From: Effrenium voratum
Taxonomy: Eukaryota; Sar; Dinophyceae; Suessiales; Symbiodiniaceae
Assembly: GCA_963377175.1 (NCBI GenBank)
Contig: CAUJNA010001857.1
Span: 564,295-628,294 of the forward strand
Length of the DNA stretch: 64,000 nucleotides
Direction of reading: 5' to 3'
Of the stretch, positions 10,262-21,532 are shown in pieces. A program made the position numbers and the translations under genes. The first letter of the stretch is position 1; every line of letters starts with the position of its first letter. The notes under the pieces are model-generated. The model was not told where the DNA came from. It did no database searches and was given only the letters and a program-made list of their open reading frames with translations.

Positions 10262-10780
10262 TACTGCCACTACTTCTACTACTGCTACAACTACTATTAC
10301 TACTACGACTACTACTACTACTACTAATACTGCTAAAGTACTAGCTACTTCTTCCACCTCCACTACCACTACGCTGAACTCAATTACTATTACATTACTA
10401 CATTAGCAACCACAGCAATACAACTAGGGCTACTAAAAGTCAAGTACTAGTAGTAGTAGTAGTAGTAGTAATAGTAGTAGTAGTAGTACAATTTACTTGG
10501 TAGTAGTAGCAGTAGCATTAAATAGGCAATGGTCCATTGTTGTAGTAATAGTGGTCAACCAGTAGTAGTAGTAGCACTCTAGTGTAAAGACAACTCCGGC
10601 TGAACTACTACTACTACTACTACTAAGTTACTACTACTCCTACTACTACGACTTCTACTAGACCATTCCATACTGCTACTACTACTACTACCACTACTGC
10701 TACTGCCACTACTACTACCACTACTACTGCTGCTGCTGCTTCTGCTGCTACTACTACTACCATCACGAGCAAAGCAAAAT
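9270..10780. repeat. Degenerate ACT/CTA triplet satellite with strand switches
   Basis: About 1.5 kb is built from ACT-type triplets. Divergent copies occur from 9270, a nearly pure CTA core lies at about 10137-10330, and then the complementary AGT/GTA form appears at about 10445-10487 and 10560-10573, followed by CTA again from 10604 and CTG triplets near 10727-10750. Leu-, Tyr- or Ser-rich open frames here are products of the repeat, not genes. Confidence 0.95.
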
Positions 10781-10786
10781 GGGATC

Positions 10787-11083
10787 ATGCTTGCAATCTT
10801 ATTGGAGTACGGTGGGTGCAGTTGGATGGAAACATTACAATCAATCCAGCCCCCACTAGCGAAGCGCAAGCTTCTACCGTTTCCAGGCATGAAACATGAT
10901 CGTTTCTTGTGCGAATTTTGCTGTTCGGATGATTCCAAGCTCGGCGACAAATCAAGATTATCCGCACATGGTTGCAAAGTGCTGAGAGTAACTGAACGTC
11001 AGAATGCGTTGGTTTATGTCAGTGGACAGCACCAACGACTTCTACTATCTATTTTACTTGGTCATGTTACTGACACTAACTGA
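10787..11083 (+). CDS. 98-codon open frame with Cys/His-rich centre, uncertain
   Basis: Directly after the triplet satellite an ATG frame runs to TGA at 11081-11083. The centre (FLCEFCCSDDSKLGDKS, then AHGC) has a Cys-x2-Cys...His-x2-Cys-like spacing that could bind zinc, followed by a hydrophobic LLLSILLG stretch. Third-position bias is weak. It could be a small gene, a degraded transposon protein or chance. Confidence 0.25.
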   Translation: MLAILLEYGGCSWMETLQSIQPPLAKRKLLPFPGMKHDRFLCEFCCSDDSKLGDKSRLSAHGCKVLRVTERQNALVYVSGQHQRLLLSILLGHVTDTN

Positions 11084-12754
11084 CTGGTTAACTGACTTAA
11101 CTATAGTGCTACAGGTTGCACTACGTTAGACATTGGCATGAAAAAGTCACATGTTAATCTAAATCAGAAATTGTAAGTGACTGATCATATTTCATTTGCA
11201 ACCACGCACACTAAACAAGCCAGTTAAACGGCATCTCAGAGTCTCATCCAACTGTAACCTCCAGACCTAATGACCTTATTAGTTTAGTTAGTTTAATTCA
11301 GGGATGACCAGCGTGATTCATGAACAGAATGCGAAAATTTGCTCATATGCAGTAAGTGCAGCAAACAATTATGCAGCAGCTTTGAATTATAGTTATTGAT
11401 GGTGACAATTTTATCAATCCCAATCTATACTCCCAATGGTTCAGAAGGACCAGAAGACTTGATCCACACTGCACCAACCAGGAAATGATGGGGCTGCAGC
11501 ATTGGCCCTCTTCATGGATAATGGAAGCCCCTGGTTGACAACTTGGGAGGGGTGTCCCAATTTGGAGGGAATCCTGAAAGGAAGCCCGCCAATAAGACAG
11601 CGAAACGCAGGAGAATGTTCACTCCTAGAGCATTTGCTCGATCGCACGTTCGGCGCCGTTTTGCATGTGAATTTCTCGGCATAGGGGCCTGTAGCACAAA
11701 GATGGTGAAGCAACATAAATCCTAGGTCTAAGGTTAAACGTTGACTGAGTTGGGTTCCCCAATAGAGCCAACCAACCAGTCAAAATTGGGTCCACTTGCC
11801 TGAAAAACAACACTGGATAGTTCGAGATGTATTTTATTTGGCCCAACCTCCGATATGACCGGCATCTCATGTTTTGGGATTGAATTTTGATACATACCCA
11901 CCAGAGGGAACATCATTTTCCAAGACCCCTCGGTCAGGGCCCATGTTCGTGGACTGGAGAGTAATCATGAACATAATTTACATAATATGCGTTTGGTTGC
12001 AAAGTGGGGATGGGCCATGGTTTGAGAGAAGCGGAGGCTACCTACTTTGAGTCAATCGCATGCTGACCCTCCCTTGCAACAAAAACACACCTCACCACAA
12101 AATGGCTATGTCTAGTCGCAGGGGATCATGATCATCCACTGCAAGTGGTCAGGGGTCCATACTGGATGGTACTCCCATGCTAATACAGCGTCCACTAGTC
12201 CACTTCAGCAGCGCCCGAAACCGACTCCTATTGTATGTAGGGGGCAAGAAGGCAGCGTTGGCGACCCGTTGGGTAGGCGCAGTGGCCCGTTTTCGTGTGT
12301 GGCTCTAAATAGGTACCCCCGCTCACTTTCACTTGGAATGGTTTAACAGGTAAGCCAAGGGGCCACCTCAGACGCACCTGCAATTGACTGAGGCAGTGAT
12401 CCTCGTCCCTTTCATGCGGCTCTTCGGGGTGAGTGGCGGAATCTGCTTCTGACAGCAAAACGAGTGCCGCCAGTTCGCGGGAGGGGGATGTTTAATCCTT
12501 TGTGTTGCCATTTTTCAGCTAGGTCTCCTTTTTGCATAGTGATGCGTCAAGGGAAGTTGTAAACTTTTTCGGATGAGTTGTCTCCGATGTTTGGGGGATA
12601 TGGGAGAGGACAACTATTCCTTGTCCCAATTTGTTCATCTGCCTGATGTTTATAGTTTAGAGGGATTATGCCATATCGCCATATAGCCAAACCAGCAAAA
12701 TGCCGGTCTTTCTTTCGGTATGCCTTTAAGCCAACCGAAAAAGGCTGCCCTCAA
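11084..12754. other. Gene-poor spacer
   Basis: AT-richer sequence (11100-11440) passes into mixed repeat-like sequence. I see no exon with codon bias on either strand. Confidence 0.4.
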
Positions 12755-12807
12755 TATATATATATATATATACACAAATACATATATATATATACATACA
12801 CATACTA
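12755..12807. repeat. (TA)n/(CA) microsatellite
   Basis: Two TA runs are separated by ACACAAATACA-type sequence. Immediately upstream (12715-12755) is a diverged copy of the palindromic GCCAACC-AAAAAGG family. Confidence 0.9.
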
Positions 12808-12854
12808 TTTTGTCCATTATTTTTCCCATTGTCAAAGAGAGAGACGTGATTTAG

Positions 12855-12995
12855 CTGGGGATCAACAACCCGGATCACGCCATCCGACGATCGAAGCGAT
12901 CTGATGCGATCGATCGCTGGTATCGCTAGGCCCGGGGCAGCTACGCCATGGCTGCGGCCAAACGCCAACAGCTCCGCAACCCCAGGCGCCTCTGA
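12855..12995 (+). pseudogene. Coding-like segment with one in-frame TAG
   Basis: After GATTTAG the frame reads LGINNPDHAIRRSKRSDAID with mostly G/C third positions. It meets TAG at 12927-12929, then continues in frame as YAMAAAKRQQLRNPRRL to TGA at 12993-12995. Either the real terminal exon ends at the TAG and the rest is chance, or a CAG-to-TAG change disabled the frame. Function unknown. The reverse strand is also open but without codon bias. Confidence 0.35.
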
Positions 12996-13033
12996 GCCAC
13001 GATCCACGTGTCTCTCACTCCCCTGGTGGTTTT

Positions 13034-13140
13034 AACTCACTCCCTGAGTTCCTGGACTGCGTACGTTTTGGCGTTGAACCGTTTTCATGACAAACAATCA
13101 GTTTTGGCTTTGTCTTGCCAATCCATGCAGGAAGCGAGTT
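13034..13140. mobile_element. MITE-like element, copy 1 of the TCCTGAGT family
   Basis: The left end AACTCACTCCCTGAGT and the reverse complement of the right end (AACTCGCTTCCTGC) match as terminal inverted repeats. The total length is 107 bases with no coding capacity. Internal words (TTGAACCGTTTTCATGACAAAC) resemble the copies at 17622 and 63223. Confidence 0.6.
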
Positions 13141-13433
13141 AAACATCCTCCTTGAAGCCGGGCCCATGTTAAGAAGGTGAGTTTCCTTGGTGCATTGCCA
13201 GAGCGGAAGCCTTTCGAATTTTGAGCATGCTTGGTCTTCCGCCGAGGCATGGCAAGTTTTGACTGTTTTTCCCCGGCAACCCTTTTGGCAACCTTCACAA
13301 CCCCCTTGACGATCACATGTGGTTAGGGTATGGTGTGTGTGCCTGTTGGCCTCATTAGATCCAAAAAATGCTGATCAGCCTCAACTCCAACCGTTTGCGA
13401 GGTCTTGGGCTCTTGTGGGGGGGGTTTTTGCAC

Positions 13434-13482
13434 GGTACCCCCTTTTCGTTTGATTCTAAAGGGAAGCCTTTTGGGGATCCCC
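13434..13482. repeat. Copy of the GGTACCC palindromic family
   Basis: GGTACCCCCTTTTCG, then TCTAAAGGGAAGCC, then TTTTGGGGATCCCC forms an imperfect palindrome. It matches the consensus arms seen best at 62391-62483. Confidence 0.5.
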
Positions 13483-14731
13483 TCTCTTAGACAAACCCTT
13501 ATGTTTGCGTGAAAGAGGTGGGGGTCAACACGAATTATGTAGCGGAGAAAAACCTTTGTTGGGCGGGGCGGTGATTGCCAAATCCCACGCGGTGGCCGAC
13601 TATACTTATTATGTTTGTCACAGGCCGCCCAAGTGAAATCCCATTGCTTTCAGCTTTGTGTAGTTGGTGATTGTAGCAAGGAGAAAGGATGTGTACTTGC
13701 AGGTTGAGTAAACAGAGATTAAGTTATGTTTTACACCAAAACGTCAATGAGTTTCGAACAACGTCCGTTTTTGTGCGTACAAGGCAAATAAGCTGTCGAG
13801 GGTTGTCTCCGCTGTCTTTTTCCATGGGTGGTATGTTTTGAAGTTTTTAGTAATGTTGGCTCATGTTGAAAAAGGAAGGTTGAAACAGTGCATTCTGAAA
13901 AACAATTGCGTAGATTCAGTCTGCGCAAACCATCGCCAGCTCAGCCATGCTTCGCCTTGAAGATCCATGTTTAAGTGAAATCTCCCAATTCCAGATGACG
14001 AGTCATGTTGAGAAACCAATCGGAAAGCCATCGCCATCTCCGAAGGAATTAGAAGCGGGTGACTCCCTCAAGAAAGAGCCCTTTCTTTGGCCAAGTCTAC
14101 CATGTTTGCCACTTCGGACGTGGGCGATCGCAGGCCATCCCGGTCGACGCAGGGCAAGCAATTGCGGATGCCTCAGACAGAGAAAGGACCCCTTCAAAAA
14201 AAAGAGATTATCATGAAACTTCCAGCACAAATCATTTTGATAACAAAAGCTTAGGGATATCATTTTCGGACAGATCGTTTTCTGGGGTCTCCTCCAAACA
14301 TGTTTGGTATTTGGGGTAGACTAAATATGGAGAACATAGATCATGTTATCTGTACTTTTTGTTGTGGGCCAAGTTTTGAATTGGTCAAAGAGGCTAGTCA
14401 CATCTGTAGTCTCTAGATCTGTTGATTCGTTGCTACTTGTGGTAAGCATCAGATATCACAGGCAGGAGGATTGGGGTTCAGTCTTCCGGGTCCTTCGAGG
14501 TTTGGTCGGTGACCTTTGATCCAAAGGTCTGGGCGGTAGGCTTTGGCGAGGGGCTAAACCTGGACCCTCAATTGGGCCTCAACCTGTCAAAAAGGTATTT
14601 AGCTCTGTGGCAATATCAACCATTTTCACATGACTCTCTCATGATCTTGAACAGGAGGTGTTTTAAAGTACCCAGAACCCCATTCAAAGGCCAGCGGCTT
14701 CTAAATTCTCGTGGCCATTTTCGTCACGCAG
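13483..14731. other. Spacer, no convincing exon
   Basis: At 14115-14215 two overlapping frames look protein-like, but neither has clear borders. The rest shows nothing. Confidence 0.3.
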
Positions 14732-14925
14732 CCGACATTCTGAAACAGCTGTCCCTGAGCCCACGCACGGCACGCGGAAGGCTTGCAAGCAGCTTCCTCA
14801 GACTTTTGCTCTTCAAGAATACTCCGAGCGGAGTAGAACAAATAAGAAAGGAAATTGCAAGATGGTGTAAAGGCGGAGTCACCAAAAGTGGGGCCTTTCG
14901 CGGAAGCTTCGAAGGCCCGCCCTGA
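14732..14925 (+). CDS. Candidate terminal exon, basic helical protein, unidentified
   Basis: Following GTCACGCAG, a frame in phase 1 runs to TGA at 14923-14925. The peptide begins ADILKQLSLSPRTARGRL, contains FLRLLLFKNTPSGVEQI and ends GAFRGSFEGPP; it is helical and basic in character. Just after the stop, GAAGGCCCG and CGGGCCCTTC form an inverted repeat around the stop codon. I cannot name the family; confidence is moderate because the codon bias is uneven. Confidence 0.4.
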
Positions 14926-14959
14926 CGGGCCCTTCCCGGCCAGCGGCTAGTTTGTGCTG

Positions 14960-15360
14960 GAAAGACATTGGAGCCACAAACAGAACACAACACTCGCAGA
15001 AGTGCCGCGGAAGCCAAACTTGAGCAGGGAGCCAAACTTGAGCAGGGGAGGGAACAGCAAGTCAAAGCTCAAGAACACGCGCGCGCACGAGCTTCCGCCT
15101 GTGGAAGCTCAGCATGTTGAAGAAGGCGAGGTTCGCGGGAGGTACCCTTGGCGCAGCCTTCGGCTGTGCAGAAGGTTTCGGAACCTGCAATGTCAAGAGC
15201 AACTGGCGGATTAGAACTGCCCTCATGAGCTACATCCGTTCTTGTGACCTCATGTTCTCTCCACGGACATCCGGCAGAACAAAAACAACACAACATCAAC
15301 CTTGCCGAGGCCTCCCTTGCCGACGCCGAGCAGAGGCGGGACGTGGGAAACGCATATTGT
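14960..15360 (+). other. GC-rich coding-like patch, frame not resolved
   Basis: Three overlapping + frames look protein-like in turn. One has AKLEQG twice from an 18-bp tandem repeat (15013-15048). A second, RAHELPPVEAQHVEEGE, ends at GAG|GTTCGC near 15139. A third begins with ATG at 15114 and reads GTLGAAFGCAEGFGTCNV. The patch may hold two or three exons or a decayed gene. Confidence 0.35.
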
Positions 15361-16849
15361 AAAAATAGAATGGGGGGGACCCCTGTGATTCCAGCTGGCG
15401 TTTCCTTCTGACCCTCATCAAACAACGGGCAAAAGGAACCGCCCTTTGAGGGTGCAGACTCCTGGTTTCATTTTCCCAGTGACTCGAATGGAACTTGGGG
15501 TGGGAAGCGCGAACCGTGGCTAGAACGAGCGGTTCCAGCGATTCGGCCCGTGAAGATCCTTCGCGAGGGCGCCCCTTTCCAATTGCAATTGATTTGGGAG
15601 GGGAGAATTCTGTTTGTGGGTTCACCAGGAACGAGTGGTTGTTTGTGGAGGGACCCTGGATTGGTAGCCCCTTGATGACTGCCGGGGTGTCCCATTTTAG
15701 ATATGATCCGATCAGAATCCGATCACTTTCAGGGGCGGTGGGGGCGATGAAAATCACCACCCGGTTCTACTTGCGACCCTTCAAATCTGAAAACTTCAAT
15801 TTTCAGGGTTCCATTTCTCATGTTCTGGAAAAGCAGGAAGCGAGCGTTTCCAACTTCCCATGTCCTTGAAGTGGGCTGTAAGCTTATCCCAAGTTCTGGC
15901 ATGAAAGGCTTCGTCATCAGCAACTTGTCCGCCCAGGGAGCTTGATGGGCAAATAGGAAGGGAGAGACCGGTGTAAATTCCTCTCGTCTCAAGGGAAGCT
16001 TCTTGTGAATTTTGGACAATTATCCCGTTTCACTATGAACCTGCGCTTGATTAATCCGGGGACAAGATTACTGGTCAAGATTTTGAACGAGTCAAAAGAA
16101 CCTCCCGTTGGGATTCCTGATGTCCGGCAGGTGAATTATATATGATTATGTGACATTATTCCCGGCCAACACCCGGCACCCGATAACTGATTTGTGCCAT
16201 TTTCAACCCTTGAAGTCGGATTCGACAGCATTCTTGGGGATGTTGGGAATGGGAAAGGGTAGAGAAGAAGGTCAAGGAGAATCCCCACCAGCCTCGGACA
16301 CTCCCAGCAACCCAGCAATCCTCCCAGAATACGCGCCTTCGAATCCCAAGTCTGGGATTCGCAAACTGATGGAGCTGTCGTTGGGGAAAATCCGTTGGCG
16401 GGTGGTTGGTTCTACCTAGGTATCCAAGGCTTCATGCTGGGACAAGGTAGAAAAGACAGAGCCAGAGCATAACATCGTGCATGTTTGAACTTACTAAATG
16501 ATGATAGTAGAAATTTCAGGTGGGCTGAGCATTAGGTCCCCTGATTTTTAGATAGTTTAGGGCTTCGAAAACACACACACCACCCTTAAACAACGGTGAT
16601 ATTGCAACTGAAAAATATGGTTGATGATGTCCTTTTTCGGGGTAGTTTGAGGGTCCAGATCGAAATTTGTTTTTGTGCCATGTTGTTTTTGTTTTGGAGG
16701 CCAAACTTTACCTTTGGCCGATCGGATCTTTATGTTGTGTTGCAAACAAGTTAACATGGAACCTAAGAAGGGCGGCCCCCAAATGAGATTCCTCTAAAAA
16801 TTGCGGGTTGTTGGGTTCCATGTCAATTAATTGTGTTGGAAGCCGGCAG
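15361..16849. other. Spacer with weak open frames
   Basis: Both strands carry open frames of 120-150 codons near 15300-15870 without codon bias or splice borders. Nothing else is supported. Confidence 0.3.
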
Positions 16850-16915
16850 CTCTTGTGAATCGGACCATGCCAGGCTCTACGGCAGACGAGGCCTCGTTCG
16901 GACGGGAAATACCAG
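16850..16915 (+). CDS. Exon-like segment, product unknown
   Basis: After GCCGGCAG the frame reads SCESDHARLYGRRGLVRTGN with G/C third positions and ends AG|GTTACG (phase 2 in, phase 2 out). The overlapping frame TADEASFGREIP is an alternative. Not recognised. Confidence 0.35.
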
Positions 16916-17272
16916 GTTACGGAATGCCTTTGTTCCAGTTGCAGCCGATGGATTCCAAAATTGTGTTGGAAGCGCTTTCCATGGAAGCATGTTCTGGGCT
17001 GGTTGTTTGGGAAAGGATTTTCCCTTATGGGAGAGGAAACCTCCATCAAACATTTCGGGCAGGTTGTTGGGAAAAGTTGTTTTTCTCTTCTTGACCCATC
17101 CAGGGATTTATCATGGGATTTGTTCACGGTCAGCCGGGAGAGAACCGTTGCTTCTCAGGGAAAGGGGGATTTGATTTCAACTCATTCTATAGAGCAAGCC
17201 AAAATCATGGGTTCTCAACTTTGCGTCGCCCCAGACACGGCTTGACCACATCGCATATGGCAAGTGTACGAG

Positions 17273-17415
17273 GCCAAGCCCGGCACTCCAAGCAGCTGGC
17301 CCCGCACTGTGCGCCCCGCCGGTGCCGCTGCGCGCGGTTTCCCGGGCGGAGCGTCCACGGGCGCCGGGACCTCCGCTTTCGGACGGCCGGCCACATTGGA
17401 GGCGGGAGGCGACAA
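17273..17415 (+). CDS. Exon-like segment, low-complexity Gly/Ala/Pro/Ser linker
   Basis: Between GTACGAG and AA|GTTGCC, 47 codons with very high G/C third positions read AKPGTPSSWPRTVRPAG and then a Gly-Ala-Ser-Thr-rich stretch. GC content rises sharply here against the flanks. It is likely a disordered linker of an unidentified protein. Confidence 0.5.
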
Positions 17416-17621
17416 GTTGCCAGTCCATTCTTCAATTTTTCAGTAAATGAAGCTTGCACATATTTACTGAAACTAATTGTAGAATGGATTAAACACAAAT
17501 TCAATTGTGCAATGGCTCCCCATAGGTACCCTCGTGATGTTTCAACACATCACCTTTCGGCCAAATTAGAGTGAGGTTCCTTATGGGGATTGATGAGTCT
17601 GAGCTCATATATGCTTGGCAA

Positions 17622-17723
17622 GCTCACTGCCTGGGTTCCTGGACTTTGTTCTTTTAGGGCTGGACCATTTTCGTGGTAAGGACATGTTTGGTTACTTTTG
17701 TTGACCAATCCACGAAAGTGAGC
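17622..17723. mobile_element. MITE-like element, copy 2 of the TCCTGAGT family
   Basis: The ends GCTCACTGCCTGGG and (reverse complement) GCTCACTTTCGTGG pair. The inside has GGACCATTTTCGTGG and GTTTGGTTAC, shared with the copy at 63223. The length is 102 bases. Confidence 0.6.
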
Positions 17724-18500
17724 AAAAGAGGCACCTAGAAGAAACCTGAGAAAGCAACTAGGCCTTATTTAGTCGCTGGGATTTCGGGGCCCCTAGCGCT
17801 TGATAAATGCGGGGGGAGGCATGGACGTGATTTGCATGGGGATTCATGTCCAACCGAAATCCATTGCCATAGCGGGGAACCGGAGCACGTTCAGGAGAAA
17901 CGCCTTTCTCATCAGGTGAATTCATTTGGGGTCCACATTTCTTAGCTGGGGCGGAGGGCAACGAGCAACTTGGGCAGAATGACACTTGCTTGTGGCTTCC
18001 AGTTCCCCATATTGTTGTTGTTGCTCACTTCATCCTAGACCTCCGCAAAAGCACAGTGTCCGTCGGCAGAGAAAGCAATGCATGTGTCCCCAAGTTGAGA
18101 CTGGAATTCGTTCTTTCTCACGGCTTCAGCAGCTTCGTCGCGTGCTTCTTAAGACATGTTGCCATGGTTTGCAGTCAGTGTTGGTCAGGGGTTCTCTGAA
18201 ACATGAGAACAACTGCTAGTGTCCTCCAAGTCTCCAAGTTTCTTCTTTTCATGTTCAACTCATCGTCAAGAGATGTTTTGTTGGGGTTTTGAACATGGAC
18301 GCCACTCCTATACAATGGAAGGTAGGTCCCTAATGAAGAACCCACCCCATGCATGGTCCCTTTTGCGAGAAAATGATGAGTGGGGGATGGAAGCGTTTAG
18401 GTTTCCTACGCCCTGACTCAGTTGCCCTAAGTTTTTTAGGGATCAAATCTGGGCCCCCTACCATGTCTGGTCTTTTGTGTGACCAAATCGCCCCGCGGAG

Positions 18501-18588
18501 ACCTTTTGGTATGAAGTGGCTGTCCGTCAAACCTACAACAAGTCCAAGGAGCAACCCAGCTACCGAGTTCAATGCGTGGCTTCCCGAG
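18501..18588 (+). CDS. Exon-like segment, product unknown
   Basis: After CCGCGGAG the frame opens in phase 0: TFWYEVAVRQTYNKSKEQ, then YRVQCVASR, closing at CGAG|GTGTTC (phase 1). The codons ACC TAC AAC AAG TCC AAG GAG are typical of the GC-rich exons in this window. A second frame (ATEFNAWLPE) is also open but less biased. Not recognised. Confidence 0.5.
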
Positions 18589-19552
18589 GTGTTCACCCTC
18601 TTCAACCCATAGCAATCGACGAGCTGATTCCCTTGAAGGAAATCCTTCCCAAGGAGTGGTCCCCGGCTTCGAACTACATTCAAACAAAACAGGAGATGCC
18701 TGTGCATTAATCATATTAATCCTGCATCAAACAGAGTTCGAGTAAGGCCAACGTATGTAGATATCACATTCATCTTGCTGGTTTGACAGGCAGGGAATTC
18801 TCGTTGAAATGCCTCCAAACTGAACCATGCATCCAACTGGTGATCCCGAAACGGATCCCAAAGCCACTCAGACCATTCCCTGTGAACCAGCAGGCAAGTT
18901 GTTGAAGGGGATCCCCAATAACCTTAGGATCCCAAAATGGGCTTCGTATGGGCCCTCCTTACATGACTTACATAAGAGGCGTTGATGATTTTAGGGTCCT
19001 CATATTTCACCATTTTGAGGACCGAACTCCACACAAGCCAACTTCCCACAACGAAGATCAGGGACTGTGGTCTCATTGGGGGGGGGGGCGGAAATGCCAT
19101 CCTAGCGTCCTGGCGACCTGGCAACCCGGCTGCCAGGTTGGCCCAACGTCGGATTTCCTTACGGAGGCGCCCTTGAGGTTTTTTGTGGTTGCAGACCTCC
19201 CAGTGCTTTTTCTTTCCGACTTGGCGGGCTGCCAACCCACTGACAAAATGATGGTCGGTTTATGTCGGTTTATACACCTTGGGTTGTTTCCAATGCTTGC
19301 AATCGGTTGGGAGGGTCGAAATCCATGGCTCTCGAGCCAAGGGTCTTGAGGCTAGCGGACAGTCTGTCCTGCAACCGTTTTTGTCAGTTGACAACTACGT
19401 TTTTGCCCTTGTTTGTCGTTGCTTTGGTTCTAGATGTTTGGCGGTTTTGCAAGGGCGCGCAATCTTTTTGTATGAGGAATCCCGGCAACCCCAAGGCGCA
19501 AGCCTCAACCTGGCCACTGGGCTGGACTTGGGGCTTGGATTCAGCTCGCAAG

Positions 19553-19637
19553 TGTACCCAAGGCATTGGCCGTGAATTCCGACGAGACACCAACATACAC
19601 CAACCACACTGTGCCCTCTTATGATGGGTCCATTTAA
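19553..19637 (+). CDS. Candidate terminal exon of the gene preceding gene A
   Basis: After CTCGCAAG a frame in phase 2 reads VPKALAVNSDETPTYTNHTV and stops with TAA at 19635-19637. Third positions favour G/C until the last codons. Its position before the gene A start fits a head-to-tail gene order. Not recognised. Confidence 0.4.
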
Positions 19638-20238
19638 GATTTGCACTGGGTGTGCTTGAAAGAAGCACAATGGTCAATGCAAAGGCAAACCGAAAGATAG
19701 AGTTTGTACCGTATTAGACAAAAGCAAGTCCGCCTCCGTATGCCCAGGGAGTAATTCGATGTATGTGTGTCCTTCTTTGGAATAGTTTTCCCCCTGCTTC
19801 CCTCAAAGGTGTAACAAATTGGATTGCATAACTTAACTGTGTAGTGAAAGCACCCACGCTCTCTCACACACGCGCATGAGTGTCAGAATAGCAGGCCTGT
19901 TCAGCTGAGTTTGCTTGCCTCCCCAACCCTTAAGGCATCTCTTTGAGCGTCGCTGTCACAAATCGGATTGCCAAAAGCAACTCCTCGACAGCTGTGACTG
20001 CCAAGCCCATTTCTCTCAGTTCAGGCACCCAAAAGACCTGGGACCCCAAAGAAACCTCTCGACCCTTGATGCCTTGAGGAGGGCTTTCTTCACGGCTCCT
20101 CCCTAGGCCTACCCCAAACAGTCTCTACACCCAACTTGAACCTAAACCTTAGCCCCAAAGCCAACCTCACTCTAACCCCCACCCCAAACCAAGCCTTACC
20201 CGAAATCCCATCCCAACCCACAACCAACCCCCCGATAG
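19638..20238. other. Spacer, C-rich from 20100
   Basis: The sequence 20100-20230 is made of CCCAACC/CCAAACC-type words, a degenerate pyrimidine-rich repeat. No gene is seen. Confidence 0.4.
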
Positions 20239-20312
20239 CGCCCGACGTCCGGCAGCCGCAGTCGGGCTCGCCTGGGAGCTGGCCGCTCTGCCGGCCACGG
20301 CCACCGGAGTTG
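20239..20312 (+). CDS. Exon-like segment, Ala-rich helix
   Basis: After CCGATAG the frame reads ARRPAAAVGLAWELAALPAT to GTTG|GTGAAG. It is GC-rich and helix-prone. The two other + frames are also open, so the call rests on peptide character only. Confidence 0.3.
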
Positions 20313-21257
20313 GTGAAGCAGGACCCTTTTGCACACTTATGGGGTAGACTTAGGATAAACTTTACATTTTGCCAGTGACTCAAAGTGAAGCAAACAAGGA
20401 AATATACATTCTATACCTGGGCCTAGCTCTAATCATGACTTACCGACGCATAGGTCCCTAGTGCAGTGGAGTTAACCCTTCCCGTGAGTTATAACCCAGG
20501 TGGCTCATCACTTAAGAACTTCGGGGTCCTCTTCGGGTGGGGTAAGGGGGGTTGGGATTCTCACTGATTTGTGCCTGACCCAAACAATGAAGCCAAGCGG
20601 CCTGCTTTGGCGGGAGTCAGAGGGGATTCCGATTCCATGAATTATGACCCCTCAGGGATGTAAAGATTCGCCAGGAAGTGGAGGGACCTCTTTGGGAGGA
20701 AGTTAAGGCCGAGGTCCTGTGATGTATGACCCGCTTGGGGAAAAATCAAGAACAGTCGAGGCAAGTCGACCGGCCTAAGAAGAAACAGTTTGTGGGGTGG
20801 AAATTGACGGAATGTTTAACGTGTTGAATTTTTCACCCGAGTGCCCGGAATTGCGAGGATTCTGTTCACGGAAACAAAGCTATGCATACGGGTGCCCAAG
20901 TCATGCCCTACTGTTGCATCAGTGGAAGCTCCATTGATATGAAGCTTTACCCCGCTGAAGCAAGCAACATATCATATATGTATATGTAATAATTGACAGT
21001 TGTATCATAGATAATTAATCTACTCGTATGATTCTTCAGCCAGAATTCAATCAGCATTGGACTCTTGGTTGTCTATGTGGGCCTCTTCTTTTGACTTAGG
21101 GGCCCTTTAGACCTCGCTGGCCTAGCTTTCATGCAGCGGTTCTTTACCACAACTCATAATTTTGTGTTGGGCAAATAAAGCCCTGTGGCTTGGGCTTCAA
21201 TAAAGAGCCTGCAGCCCTTACACAGAGAGACAGTTTGCAGGGAATCCAAAAAGACTT
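20313..21257. other. Intergenic spacer before gene A
   Basis: No exon is seen. A short AT-rich stretch lies at 20965-21030. This region may contain the promoter of gene A, but dinoflagellate promoters are not recognisable by eye. Confidence 0.35.
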
Positions 21258-21285
21258 CTTCTCTTTGCTGTTGCCTTCCCCGAAG
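21258..21285 (+). promoter_or_regulatory. Likely spliced-leader trans-splice acceptor of gene A
   Basis: The pyrimidine-rich run TCTTCTCTTTGCTGTTGCC with following CCTTCCCCGAAG ends in AG at 21284-21285, one base before an ATG. Dinoflagellate nuclear mRNAs receive a 22-nt spliced leader at such acceptors. An ordinary cis-splice acceptor is the alternative. Confidence 0.5.
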
Positions 21286-21286
21286 T

Positions 21287-21532
21287 ATGGCTCCTACGAA
21301 GGATGAGAACAAGAAGGATGAAACTCCAGCTCAGGTTGATACAACTTGCGATGAGCTCATCGCGACCTTGTTGGCGTTGGACATCAGTGGTGATGTATCA
21401 AGTGCTGTTTCTGGGTCCAGTGACACATTGGAACAGGTGAATGCTCGCCTTCTTGAAAAGGCGAACTCCATCTTGAGCAAGCAGAAGGCGCTGTCCAATG
21501 AGCTTAAGAACCGCAAAAAGAAGAACGCAATG
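21287..21532 (+). CDS. Gene A exon 1, start codon, helical N-terminus
   Basis: The ATG is chosen because it lies one base after the pyrimidine-AG acceptor and the codon-biased frame begins there. The 82 codons read MAPTKDENKKDETPAQVDTT, then DELIATLLALD and a coiled-coil-like LEQVNARLLEKANSILSKQK, ending in RKKKNAM before ATG|GTAATG (phase 0). The protein end is Lys-rich. A 223-codon open frame on the opposite strand is its shadow. No family is recognised. Confidence 0.6.

Noticed and set aside
9917..10327. Leu/Tyr-rich frame
   Set aside because: Translation of the ACT triplet satellite.
14115..14263. Short GC-rich frames on both strands
   Set aside because: All frames look alike in quality; no splice border could be fixed.
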